DNA of 12,618 bases from JBPOHE01 sp052035915 (GCA_052035915.1 JBPOHE010000045.1:1-12618), one strand, 5' to 3'; positions 1 to 6,847 are shown, counted from the stretch's first letter. Numbers and translations: made by a program. The notes: generated by a model not told the origin, from the sequence alone.

Positions 1-37
1 CCATTTCCTATTAGTTTATCCGCCTGAAAGCCATGGG

Positions 38-116
38 GTAGGCTGGCGATGAGCGAAGCGAATCCCAGCTACTGAGAAGCTGGGTTTCAGCGCTTCGCGC
101 CTCAACACCAGCCTGC
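38..116. repeat. REP-like palindrome pair, direct plus inverted copy
   Basis: A plus-strand copy (38-69) begins GTAGGCTGGC and ends GAATCCCAGC. An inverted copy follows at 79-116, starting GCTGGGTTTC and ending ACCAGCCTGC. The two converge on a short spacer (70-78), so the whole block can fold. The same core recurs many times at 11353-12607, where the plus copies are better conserved. This head-to-tail-inverted layout resembles the BIME arrangement of REP elements. No transposase (RAYT) gene is visible in the window. Confidence 0.8.
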
Positions 117-258
117 GAATATCGATAATGCCTATCGAGAAATGGTATCAGGCGAATATGGCCTGGTCGGAAAGGGCGGATGTCGATGTTGGCCTGGCCT
201 GAAGCCCCGCGGCCAGGATGGCTTCGTCAGAGATTCCGCCGCTATGCCCCCCCTCAAT

Positions 259-277
259 CCCCCCTTATCAAGGGGGG
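259..277. repeat. Perfect C6TT/AAG6 hairpin
   Basis: CCCCCCTT (259-266) and AAGGGGGG (270-277) form an 8-bp perfect stem with the 3-base loop ATC. There is no U-run on either side, so it is not a canonical intrinsic terminator. C6/G6 hairpins of this kind are commonly dispersed in bacterial intergenic DNA. Only this one copy was seen in the window. Confidence 0.75.
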
Positions 278-309
278 AAACAAACCGATAGGTGGCAAGG
301 GCATCGACC

Positions 310-415
310 GGAAATGGCCGTTTTTTGTTCTTTTAACGAGAACAATGTCTTCTAAAAAAAACAGAATTATTCTTGAATGGAGAACGGAAAACCGGGCCAC
401 AGAGCCAGTGCCTGG
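310..415 (+). repeat. Dispersed intergenic element, copy A
   Basis: This stretch aligns almost colinearly with 11101-11210. Shared blocks in order are AAATGGCC, TTGTTCTT (CGTTCTT in the other copy), GAGAACA, GAATGGAGAACG, and an end resembling GCC(T/C)GGGAG. The distance from the GTTCTT block to GAATGGAGAAC is 48 bp here and 46 bp in the other copy. It carries GTTCT/AGAAC half-sites that can pair, although the second hairpin is weaker here than in copy B. The copy is more AT-rich than its surroundings and has no coding potential of its own. It could be a MITE, a decayed mobile element or a structured RNA. The orientation given is only relative to copy B. Confidence 0.65.
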
Positions 416-464
416 GAGTGAAGCTAGGTGTAGTCCCTCCTCGGACTTGATCCGGGGGATTGCC

Positions 465-1589
465 TCAGAGACCGATGCGGACCTCGACGCAATTCAGTTG
501 GCGGCACCGATTCACCTCTACCGTCACATGCCCCAGGCCGGGTATGCCCTGGAGTCGGTGCTTGTAGTACTCGACCTCCTTGGGCTCGTGGGTGACGACC
601 GAGATGATGGCGCCGAAGTCCTTTGGGCCCAGTCGCCAGACATGCAGATCGGCGACCTCGTCACCGGATTGGGCCTCGATCGCCTGGCGGATGCGGCCGA
701 CGGTCTGCTCGTCCGGGCTGCGGTCGAGCAGCACGGCGCTGGTATCCCGCAACAGCCCCAGACTCCAGTGGGCGATCAGCCCGGCACCCACAATACCCAT
801 GCAGGCATCCAGCCACACCCAGCCCCAGAACTTGCCGGCGACCAGGGCGACGATGGCCAGCACCGAGGTGGCGGCATCGGCCACCACATGGAGATAGGCG
901 GCCCGCAGATTTTGGTCATGCGCGGCGTCACCATGAGCGGCCGGGTGATGGTCATGGTCATGGTCATGGTCATGGTCATGGTCATGGTCATGGTCATGGT
1001 CATGGTCATGGTCATGGTCATGGTCATGATCGTGATCGTGATCGTGATCGTGATCGTGATCGTGATCGTGATCGTGATCGTGGTGATGGTGGTCATGATC
1101 ATGATGATCGAACAGGTGCCCATGGTCATGATCATGGCTTCCCCCCAACAACCAGGCGCTGGCCAGGTTCACCGCCAGGCCGATAGAGGCGACGAGGATG
1201 GCCTCATTGAATTGGATCTGTTCCGGGGCAATGAATCTCTGCACCGATTCCACCCCCATGAACAGGGCGACGACGACCAACAGCAAGGCACTGGCAAAAC
1301 CGCCGAGGGAGCCGACCTTGCCGGTGCCGAAGCTGTATTGGGGGTTGCCGGCCTGTTGCCGGGCATAACGATAGGCAAACACCGCAATGGCGAGGGCGGT
1401 CACATGGGTGCCCATGTGCCAGCCATCCGCCAGCAGGGCCATGGAACCGAACCAGTATCCGGCGAGGATCTCCCCTACCATCATGATCCCGGTGAGATAG
1501 ACCACCCAGCGGGTGCGGCGCTCGCTCTCCGTGGTTGTGATATGAAAATCGTGGTGATGCTGCCAGTCGGCATGGACGAGCTGAGTCAT
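465..1589 (-). CDS. dmeF: CDF-family Co(II)/Ni(II) efflux transporter, DmeF type
   Basis: Inner-membrane cation diffusion facilitator of 374 aa, expected to export Co2+/Ni2+ (possibly Zn2+) from the cytosol in exchange for protons. The ATG at 1589 is chosen because GGAGG lies 5 nt upstream and the family's N-terminal pattern starts there: a His-rich leader (residues 6-16), ERRT at 23-26, then TM1. The frame is open up to 1961, but that extension is Pro/Arg-rich and does not look like the family. TM2 carries ALLADGWHMGTH (51-62; D55, H58, H62) and TM5 carries HVVAD (234-238), the metal-site positions. About six TM segments and a cytosolic C-terminal domain (about 280-374) are visible. The TM4-TM5 loop (150-230) is extremely His/Asp-rich, including (DH)22 at 171-214. 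No DmeR/RcnR-type repressor gene lies nearby. The family call is confident, the metal specificity less so. Confidence 0.9.
   Translation of the reverse strand: MTQLVHADWQHHHDFHITTTESERRTRWVVYLTGIMMVGEILAGYWFGSMALLADGWHMGTHVTALAIAVFAYRYARQQAGNPQYSFGTGKVGSLGGFASALLLVVVALFMGVESVQRFIAPEQIQFNEAILVASIGLAVNLASAWLLGGSHDHDHGHLFDHHDHDHHHHDHDHDHDHDHDHDHDHDHDHDHDHDHDHDHDHDHDHDHDHDHDHHPAAHGDAAHDQNLRAAYLHVVADAATSVLAIVALVAGKFWGWVWLDACMGIVGAGLIAHWSLGLLRDTSAVLLDRSPDEQTVGRIRQAIEAQSGDEVADLHVWRLGPKDFGAIISVVTHEPKEVEYYKHRLQGIPGLGHVTVEVNRCRQLNCVEVRIGL
948..1079 (-). repeat. Hexanucleotide tandem repeat inside dmeF, two synonymous blocks
   Basis: On the plus strand, 13 perfect units of ATGGTC (948-1025) are followed by one transition unit ATGATC (1026-1031) and 8 perfect units of GTGATC (1032-1079). 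Read on the coding strand, both blocks encode Asp-His. The first translated block uses GAT CAC throughout and the second uses GAC CAT throughout. Together they give 22 uninterrupted DH dipeptides at residues 171-214 of DmeF. The 6-bp period means that gain or loss of units keeps the frame. Confidence 0.97.
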
Positions 1590-1638
1590 GGAGGCCTCCG
1601 GGATGGGGCTGGGCGGAACCAAAGAAGAATAGTTCTCA

Positions 1639-1667
1639 ATTATATACCCTGCACTTGGTCGCTTGAC
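1639..1667 (-). promoter_or_regulatory. Candidate dmeF promoter (-10 box)
   Basis: In the 133-bp gap between dmeF and the gene upstream, the minus strand has a perfect TATAAT (1644-1639) in an AT-rich patch about 50 bp before the dmeF ATG. The hexamer 17 bp upstream (1667-1662, GTCAAG) is a poor -35 match, so an activator may be needed. An inverted repeat GGTC/GACC at 1657-1668 overlaps the -35 region and could be an operator. No clear CsoR/RcnR-type operator was recognised. Confidence 0.4.
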
Positions 1668-1722
1668 CGGGTTCGATGTCGTTCCGCTGCCCCGGCGAGG
1701 GCGAGCGAACAGAAACTTCCGG

Positions 1723-2913
1723 CTACCCTGTCTTGCCTCCGGGACGGAGCCGAAATACCGGGACCTCGAACAGGCACTCATACCGGGCGTCGCGCCGGTC
1801 CGTGGCGACGCGCAAATACCAGGCGGTTCGATTCTGGCTGATGGGGGATTCGGTTTCCGCCGCCCCGGGCGGGATGTCGAAAACGACGGGGATCTGTACC
1901 CCCGAGGCCCCTTGGGAGGCGTAGGAGGCGGGGAGATGGCGGCTTTGCTGCCAACTGGCATCCTCGAGATCCAGGTCCGTCCGCTCGATCCGCTTCAGGC
2001 AATACAACTCGAGTTGGAAGCCCTGGCTGGGTACCCTGGGAAAGGAGGTCCTGATCGTTCCCCTGAGCTGCCCACCGATGGGGGCCGGGAGGCTGTCCAG
2101 GTGGAGACTGGTGGTCCCGTAGCGCCGGTCGAGCAGGGCGCCGACGACATAGAAAAAGGGGATGGAGGTCGGGATCAGCCAGAAAACGATGAGCAGAAGC
2201 TGGGGGGCCAGTCCTTCGGTGCCGGCCAGGATATCGTCCTTACTCAGATCGTAACCGATGTAGAGCAGCGTGGCCCAAACCAATCCGATCACCAGGAACA
2301 GGATGGGTCGCCCCCAACCGGGTCGATGTTCGATACGGCCCTGGCGCCACTGGGTGTTCCACCAGAGCCAGGGGGCAGCGGGATATTGGCGTTGCAGACG
2401 GGTGAGCCGGCGTTGCCGCCACATGGGAAGCAGAAAGCCCCGCACCGCCACCGCCATCCCGACCAGGATGAGCGTCAGTCCCCCGGCGATATCCAGGCCG
2501 GTCTCGTAGTCGCTTTTGCTGCCCTGCAGCCGATGGGGTACTGCATCCCAGATGGCCAGCCCACCGGCGAAGAGGAGCAAACACCCCAGGGCCAGCAACA
2601 GCCCATGAAAGAGCCACCAGCCTATCCCGGTCGGTGACCCGGCTGCCGGCTTCGGAACCGGGAGGGTGTCGGGGAGTGCATCCGGACGCCTGTTTCCGGC
2701 GATGGCGGGATCGGGTACCAGCGCCAGCAGGCGCCGCTCCAGTTCCTCCCGGCTGTAGCCGCGCCAGCCGAGAATCGCCTGGTCCAGATCGACCACCTGG
2801 AGCCGATCCAGCCAGGGGAGCGACCAGACCCAGCCAGGTCCCACCACCCCGGCGACCCGTCCCAGACGGAAACGTATCCCGCGTTGGTTCTCGCGCAGAC
2901 GCACGACGATCAT
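1723..2913 (-). CDS. Membrane protein with slipin/SPFH-like N-terminus, function unknown
   Basis: 396 aa. The ATG at 2913 follows a GGAGATG ribosome site. Residues 1-43 read like the start of a stomatin/slipin: an Arg-rich REN-RGIRFRLGR stretch, then VGPGWVWSLPWLDRLQVVDL. The rest of the SPFH domain is missing. Instead there are four likely TM segments (about 98-123, 139-160, 203-222, 236-260). A Trp-rich motif (PWLWW...W..GRI, 181-194) sits between TM2 and TM3. A C-terminal soluble domain (265-396) ends with IPVVFDIP (341-348), W365-Y-L-R-V and FEVPVF (382-387). The Trp-rich and FEVPVF motifs recall DUF3592-like membrane proteins, although I cannot confirm that label. The gene lies between zntB and dmeF, all on one strand, so a role in membrane organisation or in ion transport with them is a guess. 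The stop is TAG. Confidence 0.8.
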   Translation of the reverse strand: MIVVRLRENQRGIRFRLGRVAGVVGPGWVWSLPWLDRLQVVDLDQAILGWRGYSREELERRLLALVPDPAIAGNRRPDALPDTLPVPKPAAGSPTGIGWWLFHGLLLALGCLLLFAGGLAIWDAVPHRLQGSKSDYETGLDIAGGLTLILVGMAVAVRGFLLPMWRQRRLTRLQRQYPAAPWLWWNTQWRQGRIEHRPGWGRPILFLVIGLVWATLLYIGYDLSKDDILAGTEGLAPQLLLIVFWLIPTSIPFFYVVGALLDRRYGTTSLHLDSLPAPIGGQLRGTIRTSFPRVPSQGFQLELYCLKRIERTDLDLEDASWQQSRHLPASYASQGASGVQIPVVFDIPPGAAETESPISQNRTAWYLRVATDRRDARYECLFEVPVFRLRPGGKTG

Positions 2914-2958
2914 AGTGACATCTCCCCTGTAGAGGGTCGATCCGTGTTCCTAATCTAA

Positions 2959-2982
2959 GCGATTTCTTTTGACGGAAATCGC
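2959..2982 (-). terminator. Hairpin between zntB and the membrane-protein gene
   Basis: GCGATTTC and GAAATCGC form a perfect 8-bp stem with an 8-base loop. It starts 11 bp after the zntB stop on the transcribed strand. The downstream sequence is TTAGATTAGG, which is only weakly T-rich, so it may attenuate rather than fully stop transcription. The remaining 45 bp to the next ATG leave little room for a full promoter. Confidence 0.45.
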
Positions 2983-2992
2983 CTTGCCCAGC

Positions 2993-4039
2993 TCAGTTTC
3001 CGTCCGAGCCACTGGGCGACGCTGGGGCGTCGCCGCTCTTGACCGGCTGGAACAGTCCTTTGCGGTAGAAGACATAGAGTCCCAGGAGTCCGAGCAGGAC
3101 CAGCAGAAAGCACACCAGCCAGAAGGCCCAGGGGGTGTTGGCGCCGGGGATGCCGCCGACATTGATGCCGAGCAGGCCGGTAAGCACGCCCATGGGCAGG
3201 AAGAGGGCGGTGTAGAGCGACAACAGGTACAAGGCGGTATTCATGCGTTGGGATTGGAGATCGTTGAGGCTTTGCTGGATGCCCACGGAGTGATCGCCCA
3301 GACCCTCCAGGCGTTCCAGGCGATCTTCCACCCGGGTCGATGCATCCACCAGGCTGTTGGTCTCGTGATCGTTGTCCAACTGGTGTCGTCCGCGCGCCTG
3401 CAACAATTCGTGCAGCAGGGTGCGTTGGGGGGAGAGGTAACGGTGCAGGCGCAGGGCCCGCAGTCGGAGCTTGCCCAGATCGCTACCCGCCTGGTTTATC
3501 TGCCCGGTCAGGAGGCGGGTCTCCAGGAGATCCAGGTTGTCGTTGTCGCGATCGAGCAAGGGACCCAGATCACGGATCAGTCCCAGGGCCAGTCGGCCGA
3601 TGAAATCGCTCACCCCGATGGGGCCCACCCCGGCGGCGAGATCCGCCCGCAGTTCGTCCAGGATGGAGAGGGGCGAAGTCGCCAGGGTGAGGATACGCTT
3701 GGGAGCCACCCAGAGCCTCAGGCTGGTGAGGACGGGTTCATCGTTGCCGGGGTGCCACTCGACGCCGCGCAGACCGAGCAGCAGTCCGCCGGCACAGGCC
3801 AGGGGCCGGGAAGGACTGGGCACCGCGGCGAGGATCTCCGACAGGCGGGCGGAAAACCTCATGCCTTCGCTCGGCTCGATAGCCGTGGCGGACTTGGCGT
3901 CCAGAGGCCACCAGAGGAGCGCGTCCTCCCAGGGCACCGCATCGCTGTCCGGCCCATCGAGCGGATGACCGCCGCCCTGGGCGTCGAGGAGGATCGGGCG
4001 GGAAGGGAGGGGAGAGAGGCTCGGGGTGGCTGGGGTCAT
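2993..4039 (-). CDS. zntB: CorA-family cation transporter, ZntB type
   Basis: 348-aa CorA/ZntB-like protein, normally a homopentamer in the inner membrane that moves Zn2+ or related divalent cations. The start at 4039 has AAAGGAG 8 nt upstream and overlaps the stop of the channel gene (ATGA, 4039-4036), which implies translational coupling. The soluble N-terminal domain covers about 1-230 and a long helix about 230-265. TM1 is at about 268-289, and TM2 at about 302-325 ends in YRKGLF. The signature loop reads GINVGGIPG (291-299). GIN in place of CorA's GMN is characteristic of ZntB. The frame is open further upstream to 4249, but that stretch is antisense-like and lies inside the channel gene. 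Direction of transport is not certain: ZntB was described first as an exporter and later as a proton-driven importer. Confidence 0.88.
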   Translation of the reverse strand: MTPATPSLSPLPSRPILLDAQGGGHPLDGPDSDAVPWEDALLWWPLDAKSATAIEPSEGMRFSARLSEILAAVPSPSRPLACAGGLLLGLRGVEWHPGNDEPVLTSLRLWVAPKRILTLATSPLSILDELRADLAAGVGPIGVSDFIGRLALGLIRDLGPLLDRDNDNLDLLETRLLTGQINQAGSDLGKLRLRALRLHRYLSPQRTLLHELLQARGRHQLDNDHETNSLVDASTRVEDRLERLEGLGDHSVGIQQSLNDLQSQRMNTALYLLSLYTALFLPMGVLTGLLGINVGGIPGANTPWAFWLVCFLLVLLGLLGLYVFYRKGLFQPVKSGDAPASPSGSDGN

Positions 4040-4854
4040 GGGGCCGACTCCTTTGTTCTGGAAGGGGATGGGTCGGGGCTGGCCTGTTGGGCCTGAAAGG
4101 CCTGACTGAAGGACGCCGCCAGAATACCCGTGGGGATGGCGATAATGCCGATTCCCACCAGGGCGGCGATACCGGCGAGCACCTTGCCGATGACCGTGAT
4201 CGGCAGGACGTCCCCGTAGCCCACGGTGGTGAGGGTTTCGAGACTCCACCAGAGGGCGCGGGGGATGCTGCCGAAGGACTGAGGTTGGGCCTGGCCCTCC
4301 ACCAGATAGAGTCCGGTGGCCGTCAGCACCATGACCCCGAAGGCCAGACCCAGGCTGAGCAGCATTTCCTCCTTGCGGGAGCGCAGAGCGGTGCGCAGGG
4401 CATGCAAGGCCAGGGAGAGACGTCCGAGCCGGGCGTTGAGCAGGATCTCCATGGCGATGACCAGGCGCAGAAAGGCCAGATCGTTGGCTTTGATCCAGTC
4501 ACTCCAGGGACAGATCAGAAAGGGAAGTATGGCAAACAGGTCGATGAGCACCCGTACCTGACGGATGTAGCGGAGGCGACCGCGGAAGCCGCGATAGCGG
4601 GAATCCCGGTCACAGACCAGGAACCTGAGCAGCACATCCAGGACAAAGACGATCCCCACCAGGGTATCGGCGACATGGAACCAGGTTTCATGGGGAGCGT
4701 AGAGCAGGGGCTCGGTCTCCAGCACCTGGATCGAGACCGCCACCAGCACCGCGCACAACAACAGGGTGTTGAAGGCGGAGAGCCCCTGTTCCCGGGCCTC
4801 TGGGGCCAACTGGGAGATCAGTGTGGTTATGAGGGGAGGCCAGGACCGCTTCAT
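4036..4854 (-). CDS. Voltage-gated-like potassium channel (6 TM, TVGYGD filter)
   Basis: 272-aa inner-membrane cation channel. The K+ selectivity filter TVGYGD is at 210-215, between a pore helix (about 200-209) and an inner helix (about 219-247). An N-terminal S1-S4-like part runs from about 27 to 165. The presumed S4 (about 126-158) has irregularly spaced Arg (R130, R142, R145, R154), unlike the every-third pattern of classic Kv sensors, so voltage gating is doubtful. The start is uncertain. The frame continues to 5094 with ATGs at 5010 and 4920. I prefer 4854 because the extension is Pro-rich and the sequence becomes family-like only after it. The minus strand also has TATAAA at 5004-4999, a possible -10 box downstream of the 5010 ATG. 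None of the starts has a strong ribosome site. The gene is first in a run with zntB (4-bp overlap). Confidence 0.85.
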   Translation of the reverse strand: MKRSWPPLITTLISQLAPEAREQGLSAFNTLLLCAVLVAVSIQVLETEPLLYAPHETWFHVADTLVGIVFVLDVLLRFLVCDRDSRYRGFRGRLRYIRQVRVLIDLFAILPFLICPWSDWIKANDLAFLRLVIAMEILLNARLGRLSLALHALRTALRSRKEEMLLSLGLAFGVMVLTATGLYLVEGQAQPQSFGSIPRALWWSLETLTTVGYGDVLPITVIGKVLAGIAALVGIGIIAIPTGILAASFSQAFQAQQASPDPSPSRTKESAP

Positions 4855-5277
4855 GGTCGCCCAAGCGGGGTTCCCGCCCTGGAGGGAAAACTCCGGACAG
4901 AGAAGATCGGTCCGGGGCATCCGGGCCGGGTTCGATAGCTGGGGCCGGGGCTCGATCGCACTCTGGGGACTCGGGGCGGGGTGGCTCTTTGGCTCATCTT
5001 TATAGCCCATTGTTGGCGACCCCACTAGCCGCGGGACGCGGCCGTAGCCGACGGGCGGGGAATTCGGCCTGGGATTCGCCGCAACCCTGCCCACATATTG
5101 GGATCAGGCGCGGCTGCGCGGTCGGAGTCAGGGCGAATTCCGACCAATCCCTCAACCCGATACCCTACAATGGATAAGAGTCGCCCATCCACCGGGTGAA
5201 GATGACGGCCTTGGGGTGGCCATAAGCCCACACCACAACATACCAATACGAAAACACACCAACTGGAGCCAAATTCG
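4855..5277. promoter_or_regulatory. Divergent intergenic region between channel and lpdA
   Basis: This is 423 bp if the channel starts at 4854. On the minus strand, TATAAA (5004-4999) is a candidate -10 box for the channel operon, with no good -35. On the plus strand, TACAAT (5166-5171) is a candidate -10 for lpdA, again with a poor -35. Inverted repeats seen are GCCGCG/CGCGGC (5028-5042, 3-base loop) and GGTCGGA/TCCGACC (5120-5145, 12-base loop). The second lies about 20 bp upstream of the lpdA -10 candidate, where a regulator could bind. No gene is supported here. Confidence 0.35.
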
Positions 5278-6717
5278 ATGAGTCCAACTGAGGAGAGAAA
5301 GGAGACCGCCGAGATCACGGCGGAGGTAGTGGTTCTCGGCGCCGGTCCGGGCGGGTACACCGCCGCCTTCCGCGCCGCCGACCTCGGCAAGAAGACCGTC
5401 CTGGTCGAACGCTATCCCAGCCTGGGCGGGGTCTGTCTCAATGTCGGCTGTATCCCGTCCAAGGCCCTGCTGCACACCGCGCAGATCATCAACGAGGCCA
5501 AGGCCATCGCCCACATGGGGGTGAGTTTCGCCGCCCCCGAGATCGATCTCACCCAGTTACGGGCCGGCAAGGACAAGGTAGTGCAAAAACTTACCAACGG
5601 CCTGAGCGGGCTGGCCAAGGCGCGCAAGGTCCAGGTGGTGCAAGGGACCGGCCGCTTCGAGAGCCCCAATCGGCTGCGGGTCCGTACCGCCGAAGGAGAG
5701 GTCGGCATCAACTTCGACCGGGCCATCATCGCCTGCGGTTCCTCGCCGGTGCAGATTCCAGGCTTTCCCAACACCGATCCCAGGCTGATGGACTCCACCG
5801 GCGCCCTTGCCCTGGAGGACATCCCCGAGCGGCTGCTGGTGATCGGCGGCGGCATCATCGGTCTCGAAATGGCGACCGTCTACCAGGCCCTCGGCAGCCA
5901 GGTGGACGTGGTGGAACTCATGGACGGGCTGATTCCAGGCTGCGACCGGGATCTGGTGCGGGTGCTGCACAAGCATGTGGAGAAACGTTATCGCCGCATC
6001 CTGGTATCCACCAAGGTGAAGGAGATCAAGGCGCTGAAGGAAGGATTGCAGGTCTTTTTCGAAGGCGCCGGGGCGCCGGAAGCCGAGGTCTATGACCGGG
6101 TCCTGGTCTCCGTGGGACGTCGGCCCAATGGCCGCCACATCGAGGCCGAGCGCGCCGGGGTCAAGGTCGACGAACGCGGCTTCATCCCGGTCGATCAGCA
6201 CATGAGAACGAATGTGCCCCACATCTTCGCCATCGGCGACGTGGTGGGCAATCCCATGCTCGCCCACAAGGCCACCCACGAGGCCAAGGTCGCCGCCGAG
6301 GTCATTGCCGGGCTGCCGGCCCTGTTCGACCCCCTCACCATCCCCTCGGTGGCCTACACCGACCCGGAGATCGCCTGGATGGGGCTCACCGAAACCGAGG
6401 CCAAGGCCAAGGACATCCCCTACGAAAAGGCCGTCTTCCCCTGGGCCGCCAGCGGGCGGGCGCTCGGCATCGGTCGCGACGAAGGACTCACCAAGCTGCT
6501 GTTCGATCCCCAGAACAAGCGTATCCTCGGCGCCGGTATCGTCGGTCCCAACGCCGGCGAACTCATCGGCGAGGCGGTGCTGGCCTTGGAGATGGGGGCG
6601 GACATGGAAGACATCGGCCTCACCATCCATCCCCACCCGACCCTGAGCGAGACCATCTGTTTCGCCGCCGAGGTGGCCGAAGGCAGCATCACCGACCTGC
6701 CGCCGAAGAAGCGCTGA
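5278..6717 (+). CDS. lpdA: Dihydrolipoyl dehydrogenase (E3)
   Basis: 479-aa flavoprotein that reoxidises dihydrolipoamide on E2 (or the glycine-cleavage H protein) with NAD+. It is the shared E3 of the pyruvate and 2-oxoglutarate dehydrogenase complexes. The start ATG has GGAG 9 nt upstream. Visible motifs are FAD-binding GAGPGG (21-26), the redox disulfide C53-LNVG-C58, NAD-binding GGGIIG (190-195), a second FAD motif HIFAIGD (315-321), and the C-terminal HPHPTLSE with the catalytic pair H453/E458. The end, GSITDLP, matches E. coli Lpd, as does the sequence throughout. There is no N-terminal lipoyl domain. E1 and E2 genes are not adjacent: its neighbours are a divergent channel operon and non-coding DNA, so it is probably transcribed alone. 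All key residues are present. Confidence 0.97.
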   Translation: MSPTEERKETAEITAEVVVLGAGPGGYTAAFRAADLGKKTVLVERYPSLGGVCLNVGCIPSKALLHTAQIINEAKAIAHMGVSFAAPEIDLTQLRAGKDKVVQKLTNGLSGLAKARKVQVVQGTGRFESPNRLRVRTAEGEVGINFDRAIIACGSSPVQIPGFPNTDPRLMDSTGALALEDIPERLLVIGGGIIGLEMATVYQALGSQVDVVELMDGLIPGCDRDLVRVLHKHVEKRYRRILVSTKVKEIKALKEGLQVFFEGAGAPEAEVYDRVLVSVGRRPNGRHIEAERAGVKVDERGFIPVDQHMRTNVPHIFAIGDVVGNPMLAHKATHEAKVAAEVIAGLPALFDPLTIPSVAYTDPEIAWMGLTETEAKAKDIPYEKAVFPWAASGRALGIGRDEGLTKLLFDPQNKRILGAGIVGPNAGELIGEAVLALEMGADMEDIGLTIHPHPTLSETICFAAEVAEGSITDLPPKKR

Positions 6718-6755
6718 GCCGGGTCAGCGGATACTGTTATACGAATCAAGCCCTT

Positions 6756-6786
6756 GAGCGCGACGGGGGGGGTAACCCCGTCGCTC
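6756..6786 (+). repeat. GCGACGGGG palindrome, copy 1 (possible lpdA terminator)
   Basis: GAGCGCGACGGGG pairs with ACCCCGTCGCTC, leaving one bulged C. It starts 39 bp after the lpdA stop. The following bases, AGGTTTGG, are only weakly U-rich. A sequence-related hairpin followed by AGGTTTG occurs at 11271-11297, so this is a dispersed palindrome that may double as a terminator. Confidence 0.65.
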
Positions 6787-6829
6787 AGGTTTGGCGCAAA
6801 GCCGCGTCATTGGAACAAAACAGCATAAC

Positions 6830-6847
6830 GATGGGTTCACACCCATC
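6830..6847. repeat. GATGGGT/ACCCATC hairpin, copy 1
   Basis: A perfect 7-bp stem with loop TCAC. A matching 8-bp stem with loop GTTA lies at 11049-11068. Neither has a U-tract, so this looks like a small dispersed palindrome. Confidence 0.65.

Larger units (their letters stand above)
117..464. other. Non-coding stretch downstream of dmeF, repeat-derived
   Basis: No credible gene lies here. The long plus-strand reading frame that crosses it is an antisense shadow of dmeF. The stretch holds a perfect C6/G6 hairpin (259-277) and a copy of a dispersed element (about 310-415), both listed separately. Just past the dmeF stop, a short inverted repeat (CGGA/TCCG around 442-454) could be a weak terminator, but it has no U-tract. 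Confidence 0.6.

Noticed and set aside
623..1186. Plus-strand frame with His-Gly and Asp-Arg repeats
   Set aside because: It is a shadow of the same hexanucleotide array in another frame. dmeF has the domain evidence.
180..1841. 553-codon plus-strand frame with Val-Met and Val-Ile repeats
   Set aside because: It is antisense to dmeF. The repeats are the other-strand reading of the hexanucleotide array, and the rest matches no family.
1590..1961. N-terminal extension of dmeF to 1961
   Set aside because: The extension is Pro/Arg/Ser-rich, overlaps the end of the upstream gene and crosses the TATAAT box. The ATG at 1589 has GGAGG.
5557..6636. 359-codon minus-strand frame opposite lpdA
   Set aside because: The plus strand is a complete E3 with all motifs, and the antisense product is family-less.
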